Part shown: positions 1-6,368 of the stretch, one piece after another
Position numbering within the stretch: position 1 is the first letter of the stretch
Layout of the letters: every line of letters begins with the position of its first letter
Source of the DNA: an uncultured Pirellulaceae bacterium
GTDB taxonomy: Bacteria; Planctomycetota; Planctomycetia; Pirellulales; Pirellulaceae
Reading direction: 5' to 3'
NCBI GenBank assembly: GCA_947258905.1
Contig: CAMYKF010000031.1
Span: forward strand, 1 to 7,118
DNA: 7,118 bases
Position numbers and translations under genes: made by a program
Notes under the pieces: model-generated
Told to the model about the DNA's origin: nothing
Database searches by the model: none
Seen by the model: the letters and a program-made list of their open reading frames with translations, nothing else

Positions 1-1
1 C

Positions 2-457
2 TGGGAGAATTACTGCGGATTTGTGTGTACGCCCAAACACCGCACCTATCAAAATGTGGTACGCGAAAAGGCGTTCACGGTCAGCTACCCGCGGCCGGAC
101 CAGGTTGTGCTGGCCAGCCTGACGGCCAGTCCGAGATTGGGCGAGGATTCGAGCAAACCGGTGGTTGGTGCGTTACCGACGTTTCCGGCAACTTGCGTCG
201 ACGGGGTGTTGCTGCAAGATGGTTACTTGTTCCTGGAATGCGAACTGGACCGGATTGTCGACGGATTTGGCCAAAACAGTTTGATCGCGGGCAAGGTTGT
301 GGGTGCCTTTATCCATGAGGACTCGCACCTGCACGAGGATCGCGATGCCGGCGAGATGATTCAAGCTGCACCGTTGCTGGCCTATCTGTATCCGGGACGA
401 TTCGCGGAGGTCCGCGACACCAAAGCCTTCCCCTTTCCTGCCGACTTTCACAAATAG
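2..457 (+). CDS. Flavin reductase-like domain protein (5' truncated)
   Basis: The frame is open from the left edge to a TAG at 455-457, giving 151 residues of a protein whose N-terminus lies outside the window. A GTG at 23 could be read as a start, but the codons before it (reading WENYCGF) fit the domain, so I treat the gene as truncated. The visible part resembles the split beta-barrel flavin reductase / FMN-binding domain: a segment 'TPKHRTYQNVREKAFTVSYP'-like near the start (an extra Val is present in the actual sequence), and a later strand reading LIAGKVVGAFIHED, where this family has a V-G-E-V-type strand. Members bind FMN and often reduce flavin with NAD(P)H for a partner oxygenase, or act as flavoproteins themselves; none of this can be assigned here. 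The next gene begins one base after the stop, so the two are presumably coupled. Family fairly sure, substrate unknown. Confidence 0.7.
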   Translation, partial: WENYCGFVCTPKHRTYQNVVREKAFTVSYPRPDQVVLASLTASPRLGEDSSKPVVGALPTFPATCVDGVLLQDGYLFLECELDRIVDGFGQNSLIAGKVVGAFIHEDSHLHEDRDAGEMIQAAPLLAYLYPGRFAEVRDTKAFPFPADFHK

Positions 458-458
458 C

Positions 459-1628
459 ATGATCAATCCGGGTACGGCCAGCACGATTCACGAAGCGCTC
501 ATTGCCAAAGATGAGTGCATGATTGCGTTCTTGCGTCGGCTGGTAGAAACCGAATCACATTCGCACGATCCAGCAGCGCAGTCGCGGGTACTGGCCATTC
601 TGGAAGACAAGTGGAAATCACTGGGTTGGGTGACCCGGCGAATCCGGGGACGCGAGACCGGCGGTCATCTTTTCGCGCGACCCGCCCGCCGGCCCCGCCA
701 TCGACCGGTGCAGGTCATGATCGGGCACTGCGATACTGTATGGCCGCCCCAAACCTTGCAAACCATGCCGGTGCATTTCGCGGAAGATCGTCTGCACGGT
801 CCTGGCATCTTCGATATGAAGGCCGGCCTCACACAGATGATATTCGCCGTGGAGACAATTCAGGAGTTGTCGTTCGAGACGGACGTGACGCCGGTGGTCT
901 TTGTCAACTCGGATGAGGAGATCGGCAGTCGCGAGTCCACGCCGTGGATCCGCAGGCTGGCTCGTGTCGCAGACCGCGCGCTGATTCTGGAACCTCCGCT
1001 GGAAGGCAAGCTCAAGACAACACGCAAGGGTATCGGCCGATTCACGATTTCCGTGAAAGGCAAACCAGCTCATGCGGGACTGGATCCCGGCAAGGGCGCC
1101 AGTGCCATTTTGGAACTGTCGCACCTGATTCAGAAATTGTTTGCCCTGAATGATGTCGAACGTGGCATTACGGTCAACGTTGGCAAGATCGACGGCGGAA
1201 TCAGTCCCAATGTCATTGCGCCCGAAAGCAAGGCAGTCATCGATGTCCGTGTGCCCACGCAGGATGACGCAGCGGAAGTTACCGAGCGCATCTATGCGCT
1301 GGAATCAGAGAATCCCGAAGTGGATATTCACGTGGAAGGCCGCATTGGTCGCCCGCCTCTGGAGCCAACGCCACGCAATCGCCGGCTGTGGGAACAGGCG
1401 CGGGCTGCCGGCCAGGCACTGGGAATGGAACTTGAGGAAGCCTCCGCCGGAGGCGGCTCGGACGGCAACACGACCAGCCAGTACACGGCCACCCTCGACG
1501 GGCTGGGCACGGTGGGAGACGGGGCGCACGCCGTGCACGAACATATTGAAGCATTCCGCATTGTCGAAAGAACTGCGTTGCTGGCCGCGCTGTTGCTGGC
1601 TCCGCCAACTTCACCCGATAAGACCTGA
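459..1628 (+). CDS. M20 family zinc metallopeptidase, carboxypeptidase G2-like
   Basis: This 389-residue protein has the complete di-zinc site of the M20 family. Visible are H90 and D92 in GHCDTVWP, bridging D119 in GIFDMKAG, the general base and ligand pair E153/E154 in NSDEEIGS, E178 in LILEPP, and H357 in GDGAHAVHEH. Spacings between ligands (H90 to D119 is 29, D119 to E153 is 34, E154 to E178 is 24) equal those of Pseudomonas carboxypeptidase G2 (His112, Asp141, Glu175/176, Glu200). The dimerisation domain starts near residue 190 and carries KGKPAHAGLDPGKGAS. CPG2 relatives cleave a C-terminal glutamate from folates or hydrolyse other N-acyl amino acids; the substrate here is not known. 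There is no signal peptide, so it should be cytoplasmic. ATG at 459 follows the upstream stop by one base without a clear Shine-Dalgarno, suggesting coupling. Length is normal for the family. Confidence 0.9.
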   Translation: MINPGTASTIHEALIAKDECMIAFLRRLVETESHSHDPAAQSRVLAILEDKWKSLGWVTRRIRGRETGGHLFARPARRPRHRPVQVMIGHCDTVWPPQTLQTMPVHFAEDRLHGPGIFDMKAGLTQMIFAVETIQELSFETDVTPVVFVNSDEEIGSRESTPWIRRLARVADRALILEPPLEGKLKTTRKGIGRFTISVKGKPAHAGLDPGKGASAILELSHLIQKLFALNDVERGITVNVGKIDGGISPNVIAPESKAVIDVRVPTQDDAAEVTERIYALESENPEVDIHVEGRIGRPPLEPTPRNRRLWEQARAAGQALGMELEEASAGGGSDGNTTSQYTATLDGLGTVGDGAHAVHEHIEAFRIVERTALLAALLLAPPTSPDKT

Positions 1629-1629
1629 C

Positions 1630-2661
1630 ATGCATCATCCCTACACCTTCACCTCACTTACCCGGACCAGTCCGCTGGAGGTTGAGCCGGTTGACATTGG
1701 AAACGTGCCTCGCGAGGAATGGAAATCGGGCGATTTCGTGGCTTGCCAGATCGTTGATGATCTGTTCATTCACTATCAGGCCGAACTTGCCAATGGACGC
1801 ATGGTGACACTCGCCAAAGGGGATGTACTGATTGGCGCATTGGGGATCCGGTTTGCCACGCTTGAGGCCACAGGTTCCTGGGAACAGGTCGGCGAGGACG
1901 GTCGCATGCACCTGCTCACCGGTGCCGGATTATTCGGACTGCTTACGTCCAAGTCGATGTACCTGCGATCGTTGGTCAACCTGCAATATCAGGGACATAT
2001 GATGCTGCAAGGCAACCCTTGCAATATGAAGGACTTCGTTCTGCCGGCGACGCACAGCGAATACAACATCCCGACCATCATGATCTTTGGTACGTCCATG
2101 TCCGCCGGCAAGACGATGGCGGCGCGAATAATCGTGCGCTTGCTCAAACGGGCCAACCTGACGGTGCTGGGTGCCAAGCTGACCGGAGCCGGACGATATC
2201 GGGACATCCTCAGCATGCAGGATTCCGGCGCGGATTATATCTTTGACTTCGTGGAAGCAGGTCTGCCCTCCACCGTGGTGTCGCAGGAGGAATATGCCGC
2301 GGCACTGGGCAATCTGCTGGGTCGCATGCAGGACACCGCTGCTGATGTGGCGGTCGTGGAAATCGGGGCGTCGCCGCTGGAACCCTACAACGGACTTACT
2401 GCCTATGAAACCTTGCAGGATTCCATTCGCTGTTCGGTGCTGTGTGCCAGTGATCCGTATGCCGTTTATGGAGTGATGCAGGCATTCGGTGTGAAACCGG
2501 ACGTCGTCAGTGGCATCGCCACCAATACGCTGGCCGGCATTCAGCTAATCGAAAGACTCTGCGACGTCCGGGCAATCAACGTCATTGATCCGGCTCGTCA
2601 GACAGAATTGTGTGAGATTGTCGGCGGCAAACTGGGCATCGATCTGCTGGTAGGTTCCTGA
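1630..2661 (+). CDS. P-loop NTPase-like protein, DUF1611/BioD-like fold
   Basis: This protein has 343 residues. The first ~135 look like a beta-rich domain I do not recognise. From residue 148 a P-loop domain begins: Walker A GTSMSAGKT (154-162), then AKLTGAG (182-188), DFVEAGLPST (206-215) and a strand with an acidic end, VAVVEIGAS (240-248), followed by LEPY. This order matches DUF1611 proteins (GTD..GK, ATGQTG, DFVAG, IEGQGS) and dethiobiotin synthetase BioD (GTDTGVGKT, KPVQTG, VEGAGG), so a SIMIBI-type nucleotide-binding enzyme is likely. Some DUF1611 proteins are, from memory, linked to D-glutamate metabolism (DgcN); whether that holds here is not shown. The ATG at 1630 lies one base after the M20 stop. 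The same frame is open back to 1150, but that stretch overlaps the peptidase and has the arginine-rich composition of a shadow frame. Fold likely; reaction unknown. Confidence 0.6.
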   Translation: MHHPYTFTSLTRTSPLEVEPVDIGNVPREEWKSGDFVACQIVDDLFIHYQAELANGRMVTLAKGDVLIGALGIRFATLEATGSWEQVGEDGRMHLLTGAGLFGLLTSKSMYLRSLVNLQYQGHMMLQGNPCNMKDFVLPATHSEYNIPTIMIFGTSMSAGKTMAARIIVRLLKRANLTVLGAKLTGAGRYRDILSMQDSGADYIFDFVEAGLPSTVVSQEEYAAALGNLLGRMQDTAADVAVVEIGASPLEPYNGLTAYETLQDSIRCSVLCASDPYAVYGVMQAFGVKPDVVSGIATNTLAGIQLIERLCDVRAINVIDPARQTELCEIVGGKLGIDLLVGS

Positions 2662-2678
2662 TTGCCCTCGGTGAAAAT

Positions 2679-2700
2679 CCCCCCCCATCGCAGCGCTGCG
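2679..2700. repeat. C8 homopolymer followed by a 12-bp perfect palindrome
   Basis: The 46-bp gap between the P-loop gene and the hydrolase contains eight consecutive C's (2679-2686) and, two bases later, the self-complementary CGCAGCGCTGCG (2689-2700). The palindrome ends seven bases before the hydrolase ATG, where a Shine-Dalgarno would be expected and is not seen. It could be an operator half-pair or a structure masking the start; with no loop it is a poor hairpin. Chance is a fair alternative. Confidence 0.3.
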
Positions 2701-2707
2701 TGTATCG

Positions 2708-3454
2708 ATGATGTCCATGAAGAACTCTGCTTGGATGGCTATCCTTGTCTGGCTGCTGGCCGGCTGGTCATCGGCGGCCGCACAGAATGTCATGCCGGGG
2801 CAGCAAGTCGAGCAGGTATTTACTGCGGATGACTCGGCGGAGGTGCCCTACCTGCTGTATCTGCCGGCCGATTATGACCCGCAGGAAGACAGAAAATGGC
2901 CCTTGCACCTGTTCTTGCACGGACGGGGAGAGAGCCACGGACCGCTGGACCTGGTTACCACATGGGGACCGCCCAGGATGGCTGCCCGCGGTGACGATTT
3001 GCCTTTCCTGCTCGTCTCTCCGCAATGCCCCGCCGATGACGAATGGAAGAGCCCCGTGCAGCAGACGCGTGTGATTCACCTGCTGGACATGATCTCCAGC
3101 CGGTATGCAGTGGATCCGGATCGCGTCGTCCTGTCGGGACTCAGCATGGGAGGGTTTGGCTCATGGCGTCTGGCGGCGGACCATGCGGAGCGGTTTGCTG
3201 CTGTCGTTCCGATTTGCGGTGGCGGCGATCCGCAGGATGCCGAACAGCTGAAGTCGTTGCCGATCTGGGTCTGGCACGGTGACCGCGACGACGTGATACC
3301 GATCACAGAATCGCAGTCAATGGTGGATGCCATTCGCGCAGCGGGTGGAACCGACATTCGATTCACCACACTGGAACACGTCGGTCATAACTCCTGGTCC
3401 GCTGCCTACGGATCCCCCGAGTTGTTTCAATGGCTGTCCCGACAACAACGGTGA
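2708..3454 (+). CDS. Secreted alpha/beta hydrolase (esterase/PHB depolymerase-like)
   Basis: This 248-residue protein starts with a probable Sec signal peptide: positive Lys5, hydrophobic WMAILVWLLAGW, then SSAAAQ with likely cleavage near residues 25-26. The mature part is an alpha/beta hydrolase. It shows the oxyanion-loop motif HGRG (71-74), nucleophile Ser146 in GLSMGG (144-149), the probable acid Asp194 (or Asp195) in HGDRDDVIP, and catalytic His227 in VGHNSW. The pattern LYLPADYDP followed by LFLHGRGE is typical of the exported carboxylesterase / prolyl-oligopeptidase-like hydrolases common in planctomycetes; similar folds degrade feruloyl esters, polyhydroxybutyrate or peptides, so the substrate is open. 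Three in-frame ATGs (2708, 2711, 2717) compete; the first is listed, while 2717 gives a more standard signal peptide start. It lies 46 bp after the P-loop gene, so co-transcription is possible, but function links are not obvious. Confidence 0.8.
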   Translation: MMSMKNSAWMAILVWLLAGWSSAAAQNVMPGQQVEQVFTADDSAEVPYLLYLPADYDPQEDRKWPLHLFLHGRGESHGPLDLVTTWGPPRMAARGDDLPFLLVSPQCPADDEWKSPVQQTRVIHLLDMISSRYAVDPDRVVLSGLSMGGFGSWRLAADHAERFAAVVPICGGGDPQDAEQLKSLPIWVWHGDRDDVIPITESQSMVDAIRAAGGTDIRFTTLEHVGHNSWSAAYGSPELFQWLSRQQR

Positions 3455-3474
3455 CGTTTGATTTACAAAAAAAT

Positions 3475-3537
3475 AACGGCAACTCGTAGTAGCAGCGAGG
3501 CCATGCTGCCTCGGGCTGAAAACTGCGGATTGCCGTT
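3475..3537. terminator. Nested inverted repeats between convergent genes, possible bidirectional terminator
   Basis: The 122-bp spacer between the hydrolase and the DUF2780 gene holds two nested inverted repeats. The outer arms are AACGGCAA (3475-3482) and TTGCCGTT (3530-3537), both exact. The inner hairpin has arms CGAGGC (3496-3501) and GCCTCG (3508-3513) with a six-base loop, extendable by CAG/CTG (3493-3495 with 3516-3518) across a two-base bulge. Placement between convergent stop codons fits a shared terminator. There is no clean T-run directly after the stem on either strand, although an A-rich stretch (3466-3473) lies beside the outer arm and would read as U's on the minus strand. Confidence 0.45.
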
Positions 3538-3576
3538 TGGTTTGTCGAGTCGGTAGCGCGAGAAACGCGTGCTGAA

Positions 3577-3990
3577 TTAGCCGACCAGTGTCTTCAGCAT
3601 GGGAATTTTGTCGGTGATCTGACCCATGATGCCATCGCCGACCTTGCTTTTGATGAAGTCGATCAGCATGGTGATGAAGGAGCCGCCCTGCTCGGCTGAC
3701 AAGCCGGAGTTTCGCAAGGCTCCCATCAGTTCCATGCCTTCGGCGGCGCCGCCGCCCAGCATCGATGAAGCGGCACCCTTGAGGCTGCCCATCAAACCAC
3801 CGCCACCGGACGCCTCGGCTTGAGGTGCTGCACTAATCAACTGCTCGGCACCAGGCAGTTTTTCAGCGATTCCGGAGAATTGATCGCCCAAACCGTTCTT
3901 GATGAAACCCAGCGCGGTGCCGGTCGCGTTTTTGGCCGTTGATTCGTCGATTCCAAGTTGACTGACAGCAGATTGAATGAACTCGTCCAT
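3577..3990 (-). CDS. DUF2780 family protein
   Basis: This 137-residue protein has the layout of DUF2780 (VcgC/VcgE-type) proteins. An N-terminal segment MDEFIQSAVSQLGIDESTA runs into a helix and KLPGAEQLISAAP (44-56). A Gly/Ala/Ser-rich linker follows at about 58-85, and a C-terminal helical part reads LRNSGLSAEQGGSF then DFIKSKVGDGIMGQ. No signal peptide, membrane helix or catalytic motif is visible, and the family has no established biochemical role. The ATG at 3990 is preferred over an in-frame one at 4032: AGGAAAG sits at 3996-4002, five bases upstream, and the domain begins exactly at MDEF. The gene appears to have its own transcription unit, 146 bp downstream of the permease stop on the same strand. 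Family fairly sure, function unknown. Confidence 0.7.
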   Translation of the reverse strand: MDEFIQSAVSQLGIDESTAKNATGTALGFIKNGLGDQFSGIAEKLPGAEQLISAAPQAEASGGGGLMGSLKGAASSMLGGGAAEGMELMGALRNSGLSAEQGGSFITMLIDFIKSKVGDGIMGQITDKIPMLKTLVG

Positions 3991-4040
3991 TGGTTCTTTC
4001 CTGAATGAGGTGAGAGAAAGTGTGAAAAGCAATGGCGGGG

Positions 4041-4068
4041 ATTGTATGGCTTTTCATTGTGCTCGTAA
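4041..4068 (-). promoter_or_regulatory. Possible sigma70-type promoter for the DUF2780 gene
   Basis: On the minus strand, TACAAT (4041-4046, five of six matches to TATAAT) lies 16 bases after TTACGA (4063-4068, three of six matches to TTGACA). Initiation would fall roughly 45 bases before the DUF2780 ATG. The rest of the 146-bp gap up to the permease stop shows no convincing terminator hairpin. The match is weak and promoters in the inferred host group are poorly defined. Confidence 0.25.
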
Positions 4069-4136
4069 CCCCGATCCACAATGGCCCGGAATGCTGGCGT
4101 CTTCGACTCGGACAAGTCAACGCAGGACGACCTCGG

Positions 4137-5465
4137 TTACGCGTCGCCGGTCTTTCGCTCGGCCACGCGTCGAAATACGGCTCGATAGACCAGGCCGACC
4201 GCAAGGACCAGCAGCCCGGCGACCATGATCGGGGGATCAATAAACAGGGCCAGCGACACACAACTAACCAGTCCGCACCAGGCTGGCCAGATGGGGAACA
4301 GTCGGTCGGATGGCGGAATTCGCAACGCGCACAGATTGGTCAGTGCGTAATAGACCAGCACTGTAAAGGCGCTGAATGACCAGGAGAGTTTGATGTCACC
4401 GATGCAGATCAGACTGCCAATAATGACGGCGACAACAACCGTGGCGGGCGCGGGAACGCCTCGCACATTGATCAGGGCAAAAGACCGGGGAGCGTCGGCC
4501 CGCCGCGACATGGCCAGCACGACGCGGGACAGTCCGAGAACCAGATTGAGCATGACACCGAGCATCGCCGTGATCGCACCGATCGAAAGCATCGTCACAA
4601 CGACCGGCGAATTCAACTGGCGGGCTACATACAGTAACGGCGCAGCCGTCTGCAGTGTCTCTTCGCCCAGACGCTCTGCTCCAACGTTGGCAATGGCCAC
4701 AAAACTGACTGACAAATACACCAGTAACGTGACAACCAGTGTCATGATCATGGCTCGCGGGATCGTACGATGCGGTTCGGCAACTTCTTCGCCCAGCGTG
4801 GCGATCCGACCGTATCCGGTATAGGCCACAAACATCAGTGCCGATGCGGATAACATGGCAGTCCATCCGCCATCGGCAAAGTTGAATATGCCCTGCAGAT
4901 TTTCCGGTGCCCGCTGGATCGCTGGCAGGAAGCCGACGCATACAAACAGGGCCAGTGCAACCAGCGTGATGGCGACGATACAGGTGTTGACCAACGTGGT
5001 GCGGCGAATGCCTGTGAGGACCACACAAGTCAACAGGAACAACGCGAGCAGTGCCGGGATCACCAGACTCACCTGGCCAACGGCAATACCGGTGGCCATC
5101 TGAATGTAACCAGCCAGTCCCAGCGCCGCAGTGGCGGCCGACGCGGATTTGGCGCACAGAAACAACCAGCCGGCACTGAATCCGGCTGCGGGAGTCAGCC
5201 AGTGGTAACCGTATTCGTACGTGCCTCCGCTGACCGGGTGCAGGGCGGCCAGTTGAGCGCTGCTCAGCCCGTTACAGGTAGCCACCAGCGAGGCAATGAC
5301 GATTGCGATCAGCACGTTGGAGCCTGCCACGCCCGCCGCCACTCCGATACTGACGAACACGCCAGTACCCACGATCGAGCCCAGTCCCAGCATCACGGCG
5401 CCGCCGAGCGTGATGTCTCGCCGTAACTGGTGACCGGATTGTTCGGACGATTTGTCAGTGTTCAT
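4137..5465 (-). CDS. APC superfamily amino acid permease
   Basis: This 442-residue membrane protein fits the 12-helix layout of amino acid/polyamine/organocation transporters. Helix 1 contains the unwound substrate-binding motif GLGSIVGTGVFV (27-38), which holds the carboxylate and amino group of substrates in this family. HPVSGGTYEY (76-85) is the usual loop entering helix 3, and YTGYGRIATLGEEVAEPHRTIPRAM (215-239) is the helix 6-7 hallmark with EE and the R-IPRA pattern. The C-terminus is short and charged. It should exchange or import amino acids at the cytoplasmic membrane; the substrate cannot be told from sequence. The ATG at 5463-5465 overlaps the upstream acyltransferase stop as ATGA, and AGGA (5475-5478) sits nine bases before it inside that gene. 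It is thus the last gene of the acyltransferase operon. High confidence in family. Confidence 0.9.
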   Translation of the reverse strand: MNTDKSSEQSGHQLRRDITLGGAVMLGLGSIVGTGVFVSIGVAAGVAGSNVLIAIVIASLVATCNGLSSAQLAALHPVSGGTYEYGYHWLTPAAGFSAGWLFLCAKSASAATAALGLAGYIQMATGIAVGQVSLVIPALLALFLLTCVVLTGIRRTTLVNTCIVAITLVALALFVCVGFLPAIQRAPENLQGIFNFADGGWTAMLSASALMFVAYTGYGRIATLGEEVAEPHRTIPRAMIMTLVVTLLVYLSVSFVAIANVGAERLGEETLQTAAPLLYVARQLNSPVVVTMLSIGAITAMLGVMLNLVLGLSRVVLAMSRRADAPRSFALINVRGVPAPATVVVAVIIGSLICIGDIKLSWSFSAFTVLVYYALTNLCALRIPPSDRLFPIWPAWCGLVSCVSLALFIDPPIMVAGLLVLAVGLVYRAVFRRVAERKTGDA

Positions 5466-6337
5466 TTCGCGGTTTCCTGTAGTCTCAAGATGTCGTCCAT
5501 GATGGCGGCGGCCGTTGCCGCTCTCTGGCTGAACCCCGGGAATCGCCCGATCGCCTGTCGCCGCCAGTCATCGGTGGTCAGTACTTCGTCGAATGAAATC
5601 GTGATTCGGTTCAGAACCGGCGTCTCGCGAGTCATGTCTTGATCGCGCGAAACCGGCAACGTGCAACCGTCAATATATCCCAGCAACATGTACTCAAACG
5701 ATTTCAGCCAGGTATCGGTTTCCGGAATGGCGCGGGTGGTGGAGGTATCGCCTGGCCGAATCCGTGTTCCGGTCGGGAACAGGGCAAAGACCCGGCCTTC
5801 ATGCCGCAACTTGTGCACGACGCGGTGGGCAGCCATGTTCACGAGATGGCCCTCATGCAATTCATCTGGCGAATGGTGTTCGGCAATCCACGAGCGAGGT
5901 GTCACCACAACGCGGTTAAAGGCCTGCACCAGCATGCCCGTCATGCCCGGATCTTCCTGCAATTTGCGACCGGCGATCCAGATAATTTGATCGAACAGAT
6001 CAGCGTGTCCCGCATCCTGCAACAACGCACACAGCGTGGGAACATCAAGGTTCGATCGGTGATTAAGGCACATGATGCACGCCGCGCCTCCCGCTGACAG
6101 GTCAACCAGTTGTTGCAGGTTTTCAAGACCATCAAGGCCGCTGCCCGGCAACAACAGGCGACGGCTGAGGCGGGTCAAGTAGGACTGAATCGCAGTGTCC
6201 GCCCAAAACATGACCTGGTCGGGAGTGACTGGTGGCGGCGTGGCCAGCTGGCATGTCTGCTGCATTTCCGCGAACAACGGTGCAAACGCCTGTATGGCAT
6301 CGCCCGGTGGCAACGGCTCGAGGTTTTCTTCATACAT
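5462..6337 (-). CDS. PlsC/PlsB-type acyltransferase, motif III Glu replaced by Thr
   Basis: This 291-residue protein is probably a glycerophosphate-type acyltransferase. Motif I is NHRSNLD, with H93 and D98 making the HX4D catalytic pair. FNRVVV (140-145) resembles motif II, which contacts the glycerol phosphate. Motif III reads FPTGTRIR (187-194), where the common form is FPEGTRSR, so the usual Glu is Thr189. TLPVSRD (226-232) is in the place of motif IV. About 85 residues precede motif I, longer than in typical PlsC, which recalls plastid/chlamydial-type glycerol-3-phosphate acyltransferases; this resemblance is weak. No signal peptide or clear membrane helix is seen. The start is uncertain: ATG at 6337 is chosen, and TTG at 6352 adds five residues; neither has a clear Shine-Dalgarno. 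It follows the other acyltransferase by 31 bp and overlaps the permease. Substrate unknown. Confidence 0.7.
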   Translation of the reverse strand: MYEENLEPLPPGDAIQAFAPLFAEMQQTCQLATPPPVTPDQVMFWADTAIQSYLTRLSRRLLLPGSGLDGLENLQQLVDLSAGGAACIMCLNHRSNLDVPTLCALLQDAGHADLFDQIIWIAGRKLQEDPGMTGMLVQAFNRVVVTPRSWIAEHHSPDELHEGHLVNMAAHRVVHKLRHEGRVFALFPTGTRIRPGDTSTTRAIPETDTWLKSFEYMLLGYIDGCTLPVSRDQDMTRETPVLNRITISFDEVLTTDDWRRQAIGRFPGFSQRAATAAAIMDDILRLQETAK

Positions 6338-6368
6338 GGTCGTATTTTGCAAGTAAACAGTAACGTCG

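Noticed and set aside
23..457. GTG at 23 as the true start of the flavin reductase-like gene
   Set aside because: The frame is open to the window edge and the residues before the GTG fit the domain; starting there would remove the first strands of the flavin-binding barrel.
618..1124. 168-codon open frame on the minus strand
   Set aside because: It is antisense to the catalytic core of the M20 peptidase and its translation shows no family resemblance.
1150..1629. Upstream extension of the P-loop gene frame to 1150
   Set aside because: It lies wholly within the well-supported M20 coding sequence, and its translation is rich in Arg, Pro and Ser with no domain similarity. The ATG at 1630 fits the domain start and the coupled junction.
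4069..4136. Intrinsic terminator after the permease gene
   Set aside because: Only a four-base stem (GACT/AGTC near 4105-4118) is visible, with no T-run on the minus strand, so it is not supported as a terminator.
5639..6097. 152-codon open frame on the plus strand
   Set aside because: It is antisense to the HX4D acyltransferase with no motif, Shine-Dalgarno or neighbour that would support it.
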